A stretch of DNA of 64,000 nucleotides from Selenomonadales bacterium 4137-cl. Its GTDB lineage: Bacteria > Bacillota > Negativicutes > Sporomusales > UBA7701. How positions within the stretch are numbered: position 1 is the stretch's first letter; every line of letters starts with the position of its first letter. The notes beneath the pieces were generated by a model. It was given only the letters and a program-made list of their open reading frames with translations, did not search any database and was not told where the DNA came from. The stretch is taken from contig JAUOZS010000001.1 in NCBI GenBank assembly GCA_032334055.1, positions 496,001 to 560,000 of the forward strand, read 5' to 3'. Shown piece after piece: positions 24,759 to 32,421 of this stretch. Made by a program: the position numbers and the translations under genes.

Positions 24759-25057
24759 ATGGAAATTTTTCTTGAACCATCCGCTCGTGACTATATTACA
24801 AAGAAAAGTCCGCAGAAAGCCGTTACCATCGGTGTCGGCAAACGGGACGGCGCCAGTTGTGGCTGCAGCGTAAGCGGAGGAGTCTATCCATCCGTGAAAC
24901 TGGGCGTAAACCCCTACGATATCGACAACTATACAAAGTAGACCGGGATGGGGTTGCAATCTATTACCCGGACTCTGTATCAGACGTGTTTAAAACAGTC
25001 ACCGTGAAGGTTGAAGGAATACTTTTTTATAAACAACTGCTGGTATTGGGCAGGTAG
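24759..25057 (+). pseudogene. CC/Se-motif family gene with a one-base frameshift (paralog 4)
   Basis: The first frame (MEIFLEPSARDYITKK, GASCGCSVSGGVYPSVKLG, NPYDIDNYTK) stops at TAG 24939-24941. The rest of the family sequence continues at once in the -1 frame: VDRDGVAIYYPDS, then TVTVKVEGILFYKQLLVLG, ending at 25057. Adding one base in acaaagtagac near 24937 would restore a protein of about 100 residues aligned end to end with the Sec paralog at 13716. Its cluster is CGC without a CC pair. It could be a recent mutation or a sequencing error; the slippery site of a programmed shift is not evident. Confidence 0.8.
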
Positions 25058-25121
25058 TAGGATTGTACGAGAGGCAGCGGGAAATAATGACAATGAACGC
25101 ATAAGGAATGGATGGGTAAGA

Positions 25122-25724
25122 GTGGAAAAAAGTACCGAGGTTATCAGGAAACGATACAACCGCACAGCTCTTTTTTACGACGCCATGGATTGGATGATAC
25201 CGTCAAGATTGCGCAAGCAAGCGGTCGAATTAGCCAAGGGAGAAGTCCTGGAAGTCGGGGTCGGGACTGGCAGCAATTTATCCTATTACCCGCCCGGCTG
25301 CCGGGTGACCGGCATTGACTTCAGTCCAGGCATGCTGGCCAAGGCCAGGAAAAAAGCGAGTCGGGCTAAAGTTCCTGTGACTTTGCTGGAAATGGATGCC
25401 GAGCACATGGAATTTCCTGATAAAGCCTTTGACACGGTGATAGCAACCTGCGTTTTCTGCTCCGTTCCCGATCCTGTCCAGGGCTTGCGGGAGGTGCGTC
25501 GCGTTTGCAAACAAGGGGGCCAGATAATACTATTGGAGCATGTGCGGAGTGAAAATCCCTTCATGGGGGCTGTGATGGATTTTTTGAACCCTGTATCGCT
25601 GTACCTTATCGGCTCAAATATAAATCGCCGTACCGTCCAGAATGTTCTTGAAGCCGGCATCCATATCGATAAAGTCGAAAATGTCTTCGGCAAAATCGTG
25701 AAGCTGGTTGTGGCGAGTCCCTAA
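25122..25724 (+). CDS. class I SAM-dependent methyltransferase
   Basis: 200 residues, Rossmann-fold methyltransferase. The SAM site is EVLEVGVGTGSNLSYY, with the acidic end of strand 2 in GIDFSPGMLAKAR, DAEHMEFPD and the motif TCVFCSVPDP; C-terminal VRSENPFMGAVMDFLNPVS resembles membrane-lipid methyltransferases (PmtA/UbiE-like). The likely start is GTG 25122 after aaggaatggatgggtaag; the frame reaches back to 25011 but overlaps the CC/Se gene. Substrate unknown; metalloid or lipid methylation are both possible. Confidence 0.83.
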   Translation: MEKSTEVIRKRYNRTALFYDAMDWMIPSRLRKQAVELAKGEVLEVGVGTGSNLSYYPPGCRVTGIDFSPGMLAKARKKASRAKVPVTLLEMDAEHMEFPDKAFDTVIATCVFCSVPDPVQGLREVRRVCKQGGQIILLEHVRSENPFMGAVMDFLNPVSLYLIGSNINRRTVQNVLEAGIHIDKVENVFGKIVKLVVASP

Positions 25725-25736
25725 ATAGGCGATAAA

Positions 25737-25779
25737 AAAAGACCGCTTGGCTGTACAGAGCCAGTGACGGTCTTTTCTG
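25737..25779 (+). terminator. intrinsic terminator after the methyltransferase gene
   Basis: Arms aaaagaccg...ggct and agcc...cggtcttttc with inner stem around gtac, ending in ttttctgc. Confidence 0.8.
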
Positions 25780-25845
25780 CATAGTGCCTGACTGCCTAAG
25801 AGCTTATTAGATCGACAATAAAACAAGTCAAAAGGAGGACGCCCC

Positions 25846-27207
25846 ATGAGCGAGAGTTTAATGCGGCTGCTGCTCGACACCCGCAGGGCTAGAAAGCAAG
25901 GCCTGGCCGCGATAGCGGAACGGCAGCGTGCCCGTTTTGCCGAGATAGTGGCCTTTGCACGTGCCAACTCGCCTTATTACAGAGAACTCTACAAAGACCT
26001 TCCAGAGCGAATCGAAGACACCACATTATTGCCAATCACCAGCAAAAAGAAGCTGATGGCGCGCTTTGACGACTGGTGCACCGACCGTGATGTGACGTTC
26101 GACAAAGTGAACGAATTCGTTAATAACCCCGACCTGATCGGGGAACGTTTTCTGGACAAGTACACGATAAACACTACTTCGGGCACTACCGGGACGCGCG
26201 GTATCTTCCTGCTGGATGACCGAAGCCTCGCCGTAGCGGGTGCTATCGCCTTCCGTGCGATGAGCAGCTGGCTTGGAGCATGGGATGTCGTCCGCATCAT
26301 AGCCGGGGGTGCACGTATGGCGATGGTGAATGCGATGGGTGGCCACTTTGCTTCCGCAGTAGCCGCTACTCGACTACGCCAGAAGCGTGGCAAGGCGGTT
26401 CAGGTCTTTCCGGTAAACATGCCCCTGCTGGAGATGGTCGAGGAACTCAACCGGTTCCGCCCGGTCATAATCACCCCCTATGCGAGTATGGGCGTGCTGC
26501 TGGCCAGCGAACAGGAAGCCGGTCGCTTGCACATCAACCCAGTGCTGATGGTGCTCTCGGCCGAGGGACTCCCGGCACGCGAGTATGACCGGATCGCCAA
26601 GGCGTTTCACACCAAAGTCCGGCACAGCTATGCCGCCACCGAGTGCCCCTTCCTCAGTTACGTCTGCGAGCACGGGTGGCTGCACGTCAACAGCGACTGG
26701 GTCGTATTGGAGCCGGTCGATGCCGACTACCGGCCCACCCCGCAAGGTGAGTGGTCGCACACTGTTCTGGTGAGCAACCTCGCCAACCGGGTGCAGCCGA
26801 TCCTCCGCTACGATCTCGGCGACAGTGTCCTGCTGCGACCAGACCCTTGCCCGTGTGGGAATCCGCTGCCAGCAATCCGCGTTCAGGGTCGCACCGCCGA
26901 CATGCTTACCTTTCCTACCGACTACGGCAAACCAATCACTGTACCGCCGTTGGTGTTCGGCACCCTGGTCGACCGTGTCCCTGGGATTGATCTAATCCAG
27001 ATCGTGCAGACTACCCCGGCGAGCCTCCGTGTACGCCTGCGGCCTGCGGCCGCTACTGACCCGAACCGCGTGTGGCAGGCGGTGCACAACGAGATCACGC
27101 GCCTGCTCATCGAGTACAAACTCGATAATGTTACAGTGGAGCGTGCCGAGGAACCGCCTGAACAGTCTCCGGGTGGTAAGTTTCGCAAGATCATCCCTCT
27201 GAGCTGA
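25846..27207 (+). CDS. PaaK/CapK-like adenylate-forming enzyme (phenylacetate-CoA ligase family)
   Basis: 453 residues. The ANL-superfamily phosphate loop is TINTTSGTTGTRGIF, followed by HSYAATECPFLSYVC (A5-like), YDLGDSVLLRPDPCPCGNPLP and a C-terminal domain ending in PGGKFRKIIPLS with the late Lys. The form with a CxCG knot is usual in PaaK/coenzyme F390 synthetase-type proteins. Substrate acid unknown. It has an aaaggaggacgcc ribosome-binding site, stands alone between terminators, and its base composition is higher in G+C than the metal genes before it, so it may have a different history. Confidence 0.82.
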   Translation: MSESLMRLLLDTRRARKQGLAAIAERQRARFAEIVAFARANSPYYRELYKDLPERIEDTTLLPITSKKKLMARFDDWCTDRDVTFDKVNEFVNNPDLIGERFLDKYTINTTSGTTGTRGIFLLDDRSLAVAGAIAFRAMSSWLGAWDVVRIIAGGARMAMVNAMGGHFASAVAATRLRQKRGKAVQVFPVNMPLLEMVEELNRFRPVIITPYASMGVLLASEQEAGRLHINPVLMVLSAEGLPAREYDRIAKAFHTKVRHSYAATECPFLSYVCEHGWLHVNSDWVVLEPVDADYRPTPQGEWSHTVLVSNLANRVQPILRYDLGDSVLLRPDPCPCGNPLPAIRVQGRTADMLTFPTDYGKPITVPPLVFGTLVDRVPGIDLIQIVQTTPASLRVRLRPAAATDPNRVWQAVHNEITRLLIEYKLDNVTVERAEEPPEQSPGGKFRKIIPLS

Positions 27208-27367
27208 AGTACAATGAAAGAACTGTTCTACTCCCACCTGAATGGGGCGGCTGTCACCGGGACTTAAGTTAAATATCGCGTCTGCTAATATGTTGAAGAT
27301 AGCCTGGCATCTGACTGACTAATAATATGTTCTCAATCAGGGTATCCTTGGGTTCAGGGGTGAAGAT

Positions 27368-27538
27368 GTGAACCTTGACTGGGAAAAGAATCTAGGGACT
27401 ACCGACAGGATAATCAGAATAGCTTTCGGGGCAACGCTACTGGCGCTAGTTATGACAAAAAGCGTAGCAGGCTGGTGGGTAACTGGCGCCGTAGTTTTGG
27501 CTATATTTCAGTTTATCGAGGCTTTTTTTGCATACTGA
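27368..27538 (+). CDS. DUF2892 (YgaP-type transmembrane) small protein
   Basis: 56 residues from GTG 27368: MNLDWEKNLGTTDRIIRIAF, then two hydrophobic segments (GATLLALVMTKSVAGWW and TGAVVLAIFQFIEAFFAY). The N-terminal NLGTTDRIIRI is the DUF2892 signature, seen as the membrane tail of rhodanese YgaP and as stand-alone proteins. The ribosome-binding site caggggtgaagat precedes the GTG. The remaining gap upstream (27208-27367) shows nothing else. Confidence 0.82.
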   Translation: MNLDWEKNLGTTDRIIRIAFGATLLALVMTKSVAGWWVTGAVVLAIFQFIEAFFAY

Positions 27539-27770
27539 ATTGTTTACGATCTTATGGGTTGGTCAACCCGTAAAATTACATCCTGAAAATGCAGGTGTCA
27601 CCCGTTGCATAAGGATTTCTGAGGAGAGATGGTATAAGGCTGACTTATACCTCTCTCTTTTAATTTCTTCAATTACCAATACTCCTCAATTTATTGTTCT
27701 TCTTGTGGGCAGAATCCTTGCTGCCGAGAGTAGCCACCAGGCGAAATTGCTGGTAAAGCGTGTGGGAGTT

Positions 27771-27822
27771 CCTAATTTGTTCCTAATTAAGCCCTACTTT
27801 TGCCATAAATGCCATCTATACT
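27771..27822 (+). promoter_or_regulatory. direct-repeat activator site and -10 box, copy 1
   Basis: cctaatt at 27771-27777 and again at 27782-27788, an 11-base period typical of OmpR-family binding sites, then tatact at 27817-27822. The same arrangement occurs at 28101-28152 with identical 46-base distance from first repeat to tatact. Confidence 0.7.
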
Positions 27823-27857
27823 TAAATCACAGTCAAGATTGAAGGAGGATGGTTTTC

Positions 27858-28088
27858 ATGAAAAAAGTTTCCCTGTTAGCTGTTGTTGCTCTAACGGTTT
27901 TCACCCTGGCCGCTTCGGTTGTAAGCGCTAATCCGACGGACGCTTCAGGCGGCAATTCCTACTATCAGGCTCCCCAGCAAGGGCAGTACTGGATGCAGAA
28001 CACCTCGGCCTACTGCTACTGGGGCGGCAACAACAATTATCAGCCGGGATATGGAACTTCCGGGTCGAACAACTGGAATTGCTGGTAA
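27858..28088 (+). CDS. small secreted protein ending in Cys-Trp
   Basis: 76 residues: signal peptide (MKKVSLLAVVALTVFTLAASVVSA) and a short mature chain rich in Asn, Gln, Tyr and Trp (YYQAPQQGQYWMQN, AYCYWGGNN, SNNWNCW). Two Cys, one in the last two residues. Family not recognised. Start at 27858: gaaggagg lies 9 bases upstream, while ATG 27849 overlaps that site. It shares promoter layout, leader and a terminal CW with the next gene. Confidence 0.78.
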   Translation: MKKVSLLAVVALTVFTLAASVVSANPTDASGGNSYYQAPQQGQYWMQNTSAYCYWGGNNNYQPGYGTSGSNNWNCW

Positions 28089-28100
28089 CCATGAAAAGTT

Positions 28101-28152
28101 CCTGATTTGTTACGAATTTGGCCGCACTTTGGTCATAAACGTCCGGTATACT
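28101..28152 (+). promoter_or_regulatory. direct-repeat activator site and -10 box, copy 2
   Basis: cctgatt (28101-28107) and acgaatt (28112-28118), 11 bases apart, then cataaacgtccggtatactt with tatact at 28147-28152. It matches copy 1 in sequence (cctrattTGTTmckaatt; cataaayg) and spacing, so both genes are probably co-regulated, perhaps by the response regulator at 28731. Confidence 0.7.
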
Positions 28153-28188
28153 TAACATTAGAAAATAGTACTTAGGAGGATGAAATCC

Positions 28189-28575
28189 ATGAAGAAAGTA
28201 TCCATGTTCGCTATCGTGGCTCTCTTGATCCTGTCCTTTACCGCTTCAGCCTTTGCCGCTCCGGCCCCCGCTCCCGCCCAGAATAACTGGTACTGCCCCT
28301 ACTACGGCCAATACTACAACAACCTGACCGATCAACAGAAGGAACAGATCGCAACCTGGCATAAGCAATCAATCGAGCAAAGAAAGCAAATGCTGCAGCA
28401 GCAGGTTCAGTGGGGCTGGATAACCCAGGCCCAGGCTGACCAGCAGATTACCTGGATGGAGCAGGGCGTAGCGAACGGAACCCTGGCGTGCGGCATGATG
28501 GGCGGGCACAATATGGGTGGCATGATGATGGGGCCTGGCATGATGGGTATGGGCATGGGTATGCGCTGCTGGTAA
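28189..28575 (+). CDS. secreted Met/His-rich DUF2680-like protein ending in Cys-Trp
   Basis: 128 residues: signal peptide cleaved near FAA (residue 26), a helical middle (LTDQQKEQIATWHKQSIEQR, then QWGWITQAQADQQITWMEQG) resembling DUF2680, and a tail of Met, Gly and His (ACGMMGGHNMGGMMMGP, then MGMGMRCW). The Met/His/Cys tail suggests Cu(I) or Ag(I) binding outside the membrane (inference). Start at 28189, 9 bases after aggagg; ATG 28180 touches that site. Same promoter type as the previous gene; a hairpin (28635) follows. Confidence 0.8.
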   Translation: MKKVSMFAIVALLILSFTASAFAAPAPAPAQNNWYCPYYGQYYNNLTDQQKEQIATWHKQSIEQRKQMLQQQVQWGWITQAQADQQITWMEQGVANGTLACGMMGGHNMGGMMMGPGMMGMGMGMRCW

Positions 28576-28634
28576 GCTGTCAGACTGTTTAAGCCCCTGC
28601 GCATATTCTCAAGTCTACAGGTAGTAAATACCAA

Positions 28635-28675
28635 CAGAAAGAGCCTGTCGCCCGGTGCGTGTCAGGCTCTTTCTG
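28635..28675 (+). terminator. terminator-like hairpin after the secreted proteins
   Basis: 13-base arms cagaaagagcctg / caggctctttctg with a 15-base loop; no T-run follows beyond the arm itself. Confidence 0.6.
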
Positions 28676-28730
28676 CCTAGTAGGGTCTGTGGTATAGTAA
28701 AAGAAAAGGCAAGCGCAAGGGGTGAAAGAC

Positions 28731-29423
28731 TTGAACGGTAAGACAGTGCTTATTGTTGATGATGAAGAGCAGATTCGGGAATTGCTTTCCATATACTTTA
28801 CCAAAGAAGGGTTTAACGTGGCCGAGGCCGCCGATGGGGCCGAAGCCCTGATGAAAGTGCAACAGGCCAAGCCGGACATCATCATTCTGGATATTATGAT
28901 GCCTGTTTTGGACGGCATGGAGGTTTGCCAGCAAATCCGCAAACACTCCAACATCCCAATTATCATGTTGACTTCACGCACTCAGGATGACGACCGGATC
29001 ATGGGGCTAGAGATCGGTGCGGACGACTATGTGGCCAAGCCCTTTAACCCCAAGGAGATTGTGGCCCGTGTCAAGGCAGTATTGCGGCGATCAGCCGCCC
29101 CGCAATATACTAGTTCTGATGTTTTACGGTTTCCCCAGCTTGAGATCAACATGGCCGAGCATTCGGTAATTGCCTTTGGCAACTCTGTGGCCCTTGCCAA
29201 TAAGGAAATGGAAGTGTTATGGCAGCTTGCTTCCCACGTCGGCAAAGTATTGTCGCGTGAACAGCTATTGGAATTGGTATGGGACTATAGCTACTGTGGC
29301 GATACCCGTACCGTGGATACTCATGTGAAACGCCTGCGCAAAAAACTGGGAGCCGGGCCGAATACTCCTTGGGACATAAAAACCGTCTGGGGTATAGGGT
29401 ACAAATTCGAGGTGAGAAAGTGA
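28731..29423 (+). CDS. OmpR/PhoB-family response regulator
   Basis: 230 residues. Receiver with VDDEEQIRELL, phosphorylation Asp in IIILDIMMPVLDG, Thr in MLTSRT and Lys in VAKPFNPKE; C-terminal winged helix with RTVDTHVKRLRKKL. I take TTG 28731, 5 bases after aaggggtga; GTG 28722 is the alternative. Its stop overlaps the kinase GTG start (GTGA). It is the obvious partner of the kinase and candidate activator of the two CW-protein genes just upstream. Confidence 0.92.
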   Translation: MNGKTVLIVDDEEQIRELLSIYFTKEGFNVAEAADGAEALMKVQQAKPDIIILDIMMPVLDGMEVCQQIRKHSNIPIIMLTSRTQDDDRIMGLEIGADDYVAKPFNPKEIVARVKAVLRRSAAPQYTSSDVLRFPQLEINMAEHSVIAFGNSVALANKEMEVLWQLASHVGKVLSREQLLELVWDYSYCGDTRTVDTHVKRLRKKLGAGPNTPWDIKTVWGIGYKFEVRK

Positions 29424-31312
29424 AAATCTCACTGCAATACAAATTGCTCATCAGTTTCATGGCTGTGGTTTTCGTGGTGGTGGCAGGCGTCATGGTTAGT
29501 GGTTCGGCACTTATCCGCGAATTTTTTCTGGCAAGCAAACAGCACGAACTGACCGACAAGGCCTACGAGATGGCGAGGATGGTAAATAGCTTCTATGCCG
29601 GACGTATCACCCACGGCCAGCTCCAGAACTTTGTCAACAGCGTGGACAGTTTTCTGGATGCCAGGGTCTGGGTAGTGGATAACAAGCTGAATCTTATCAC
29701 CGTATCCGAAGAACGGCCGGACGAAGGTCAGGGCAACCGGCGGCCGGCGGCTGTCGTCAAACCAAGTCCCCTGCGCCAGTCCATGTGGGATTGCGACTGG
29801 CCCGGTAATCCAACCACATCACCGAGCCAGCAAAACCAACAAGGAATCAAAAATCCGGGTTCGGGCCAGAATCAATCAGCCCCTAGTCCCGCTATGCCCC
29901 CCGCTCCTAATAAGGGTATGTGGGACTGCGACGCATCTGGCGAACAGAGCTGGATGGGCGGCAGGCAGGGCGGCCAGAATATGCTGGGAATGTGGGGCCG
30001 TCCCAGCGCGCCGGCAAATCAGACTGCCAAATCGCCGCAGGTCAGTACGCCTGTCCCGGTCGATCCTCCAAATTCCGAAACCAAGTTGGCTGTGGAAAAG
30101 GACACTTCTGGCACCATCGTTCTCGATATAGGTAAAGGGCCGCAACAGCCAGGTCAGGCAGATAGTGTACCCGTTATGAGTCTGTCGGATATCAAGGGCC
30201 TGCAGGAATTGGTTCGGGAAGTTGAGGCAAATACAGGTAAGACATGGGCTAAAACCTACTATCATCCCTATTACGAAGAGAACATGCTTATCGTCGCCGT
30301 GCCGCTGCAACGAGCAGACGGCACTATCGGCGGCACTGTCATGATTAACGCTCCCATCCAGGGGATCGATGGGTTCTTGCGGCAAATCTATTACTATATC
30401 GGCATGGCCGGACTGGCAGGTATCTTTTTCGCCATCCTTTTGGTAAGTTATCTGTCCGGCAGTATCGTTCGACCCTTAAAGTTCATGAAGGAAACTGCGG
30501 CGGCAATGGCTCGCGGCGACTATAATTCCCATGTCGATGTGAAAACCAACGACGAAGTAGGCGACCTCGGGCAGTCGCTGAACTCCCTGGCCAAAGACTT
30601 AGGCAACTATGTGGGCCAGATGGAGAAGATGGATAAAGTCCGCCGGGATTTTGTGGCCAATGTTTCCCATGAACTCAGGACGCCGTTGACCATCATGCGG
30701 GGATACAACCAGGCACTACAAGACGGTACTATCACCGATCCGGCACTGGTGAACAAATACCACCGGGTCATGGGCGACGAAATAATGAGGCTGGAAAAGC
30801 TCATTGCCGAACTTCTGGATTTAAGCCAGCTCCAGGCCAACGGTGTTACCTTAGAAATTGAGCCGTTGTCACTGGCGGAAGTGGCAGACAACGTGGTAAC
30901 GATGCTCAAGCAGCGGAGCGAAGAGAAGGGTGTAGAGCTTGTAGGCAATATCTCGCATGATCTTCCGAACATCATTGGAGACGGTGACCGGCTGACCCAG
31001 GTGGTCTTGATTCTGCTCGATAACGCATTGAAATTTACCCCTTCGGGCGGCCGGATTGCAGTTGATCTAGAGGTAAAGGACGGGACTGAAATATTAACCG
31101 TTTCCGATACTGGCACCGGCATCCCTCCCCAAGACCTGCCGTATATCTGGGAAAGGTTTTATAAAGCTGATAAATCCAGGGGGGGGGGAGGCACCGGACT
31201 GGGACTGTCCATTGCCAAGCAGATTATTGAACTCCACGGCGCCAAAGTGAATGTTGAGAGCCAGCCAGGTAAAGGAACCAAGTTTATTATAAAGTTTCCA
31301 CTAAATGACTAA
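29420..31312 (+). CDS. sensor histidine kinase with MWDCD-repeat extracytoplasmic domain
   Basis: 630 residues. Two membrane segments (about 10-32 and 325-345) enclose an unusually long outside domain. Inside it a low-complexity insert (about 100-260) carries SMWDCDWPGN at residue 121 and GMWDCDASGEQSW at 166, plus Met/Trp-rich NMLGMWGRPS; these look like soft-metal ligands. Then HAMP, HisKA with FVANVSHELRTPL, and HATPase with LLDNALKFTP, DTGTGIPPQDL and GGTGLGLSIAKQ. GTG start overlapping the response regulator stop. Probable signal: copper, silver or similar (inference). Confidence 0.92.
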   Translation: MKISLQYKLLISFMAVVFVVVAGVMVSGSALIREFFLASKQHELTDKAYEMARMVNSFYAGRITHGQLQNFVNSVDSFLDARVWVVDNKLNLITVSEERPDEGQGNRRPAAVVKPSPLRQSMWDCDWPGNPTTSPSQQNQQGIKNPGSGQNQSAPSPAMPPAPNKGMWDCDASGEQSWMGGRQGGQNMLGMWGRPSAPANQTAKSPQVSTPVPVDPPNSETKLAVEKDTSGTIVLDIGKGPQQPGQADSVPVMSLSDIKGLQELVREVEANTGKTWAKTYYHPYYEENMLIVAVPLQRADGTIGGTVMINAPIQGIDGFLRQIYYYIGMAGLAGIFFAILLVSYLSGSIVRPLKFMKETAAAMARGDYNSHVDVKTNDEVGDLGQSLNSLAKDLGNYVGQMEKMDKVRRDFVANVSHELRTPLTIMRGYNQALQDGTITDPALVNKYHRVMGDEIMRLEKLIAELLDLSQLQANGVTLEIEPLSLAEVADNVVTMLKQRSEEKGVELVGNISHDLPNIIGDGDRLTQVVLILLDNALKFTPSGGRIAVDLEVKDGTEILTVSDTGTGIPPQDLPYIWERFYKADKSRGGGGTGLGLSIAKQIIELHGAKVNVESQPGKGTKFIIKFPLND

Positions 31313-31331
31313 CTCAGTGAGGTGAAAGAAG

Positions 31332-31568
31332 ATGTGTCCATGGTTTGGAGGTTCATGGTTCGGAGGAGGCTTACTCATGATGCTGATGATGGTTCTGTTT
31401 TGGGGGCTTGTAATCTGGGGCGGTTTCATACTGGTGCGCAAGCTCCTGCAAACAAGCCAGGATTCTAAACAAGAGGCTGCGGCTCTTGATATTCTAAGAC
31501 AACGCTATGCCAAGGGTGAAATCAGCCGGGAAGAGTTTGAACAGATGAAGAAAGAACTTTTACAGTGA
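31332..31568 (+). CDS. small membrane protein with C-terminal SHOCT domain
   Basis: 78 residues: Trp/Gly-rich start (CPWFGGSWFGGG), one membrane segment (MMLMMVLFWGLVIWGGFILV) and the SHOCT tail ALDILRQRYAKGEISREEFEQMKKEL, nearly the same as at 20831. It follows the kinase by 20 bases with a gaggtgaaagaag ribosome-binding site, so it belongs to the two-component operon. Both SHOCT genes here sit beside such systems. Confidence 0.87.
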   Translation: MCPWFGGSWFGGGLLMMLMMVLFWGLVIWGGFILVRKLLQTSQDSKQEAAALDILRQRYAKGEISREEFEQMKKELLQ

Positions 31569-31846
31569 TTAGTTATAAACGTTTCAGGACATGCGCAGCG
31601 AAAAAGTATCTAGCCGTCATACTGCTGGTATTAATTATCCAGTGGGTTCCTACGGCATCAGCAAGTGACTTTGGTGAAGAACCGGTTTTTCTTACGATAT
31701 ATGAAGACGGAAAACCTGTAGCGGTCGTTTTGAATGATGGTAAAGACACTATTGTTCACTATTACCGGGACGAAATTGCCACTCAAACTGAAGTTGAGGC
31801 CTCTCCGCCTGTCCTATTCTGCTACATTCCTTGTTGTTTCATCTAA
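31565..31846 (+). CDS. hypothetical exported protein
   Basis: 93 residues: N-terminal hydrophobic segment (YLAVILLVLIIQWVPTASA) likely acting as signal peptide, a short domain (EPVFLTIYEDGKPVAVVLND) and a Cys-containing hydrophobic tail (LFCYIPCCFI). The GTG start overlaps the SHOCT stop by 4 bases, which is the main support. Family not recognised. Confidence 0.6.
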   Translation: MISYKRFRTCAAKKYLAVILLVLIIQWVPTASASDFGEEPVFLTIYEDGKPVAVVLNDGKDTIVHYYRDEIATQTEVEASPPVLFCYIPCCFI

Positions 31847-31901
31847 TTTTACGGCTACAGGTTTTTGGCATGTTACATGTTAATCGAAGGGGAGTTGGGA
31901 A

Positions 31902-32222
31902 GTGGACGAAAAAAATCCTAGCGGCAATAAGTGTCTCATAATGAAGCGCCTTCGATATCAGAAATTATTAAAGGAGGCGGGTTTTGAGAACGACGAGGAC
32001 TTTGTGGATGTCTGTTTTCACATTGAAGGATTCGACTGTCTACCTTGTGCGGCGAAAATAGAGGATGCGTTGCATAAGCTCGATAAGGTAGAGATTAAAG
32101 GCATAGAATTTGTCGCCAAGGTAAAAGTAAAATTTGATCGGACGAGGTTGCTCACAGCCGATATATCGGAGGTCGTCCAAGGGCAATTCGGTGACGGGTG
32201 CATTAAACGTCTGGTATTGTAG
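31902..32222 (+). CDS. small HMA-like (heavy-metal-associated) domain protein
   Basis: 106 residues. The C-terminal 70 fit an HMA fold: VCFHIEGFDCLPCAAKIEDA with a CxxC metal loop, then EIKGIEFVAKVKVKFDRTRL as the later strands. Stand-alone HMA proteins are metallochaperones that pass Cu, Zn or Cd to P-type ATPases. GTG start with aaggggagttgggaa upstream. It ends the metal-related gene run and is followed by a terminator. Confidence 0.8.
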   Translation: MDEKNPSGNKCLIMKRLRYQKLLKEAGFENDEDFVDVCFHIEGFDCLPCAAKIEDALHKLDKVEIKGIEFVAKVKVKFDRTRLLTADISEVVQGQFGDGCIKRLVL

Positions 32223-32293
32223 GCCATTAGAACGGAAGATTACAAATGAACACCGCCTCTTGGCTCAGGGCCGAGAAGCTTGTGTCCGGATTG

Positions 32294-32330
32294 AATACTG
32301 CCTCGCAATCGCAAGGCAGTATTTTTTTTT
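32294..32330 (+). terminator. strong intrinsic terminator after the HMA-like gene
   Basis: Arms aatactgcct / aggcagtatt with a 10-base loop, then eight T. Confidence 0.92.
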
Positions 32331-32355
32331 GGCAACTTACATCGTGGAGGAACAG

Positions 32356-32410
32356 ATGGGTTCATATAGAAAATATATATAATACTATAGAAAAATTATT
32401 ATAACGGACT
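32356..32410 (+). promoter_or_regulatory. AT-rich leader shared by both dehydratase cassettes, copy 1
   Basis: catatagaaaatatatataat...aaattattata before the gene at 32422 parallels catatagaatatatattacat...aaattatctata before 44347. The two are the only similar stretches upstream of the two cassettes, so they probably carry the promoter or an operator kept since duplication. Confidence 0.5.
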
Positions 32411-32421
32411 TGCGAGGATCA

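Noticed and set aside
24930..24945. Programmed -1 frameshifting in CC/Se paralog 4
   Set aside because: The site (acaaagtagac) lacks a canonical slippery heptamer and no strong downstream structure is visible; a one-base deletion is simpler.
27528..27842. 104-residue plus-strand reading frame
   Set aside because: It starts at a TTG inside the DUF2892 gene without a ribosome-binding site, has no family pattern, and covers the direct-repeat promoter of the next gene.
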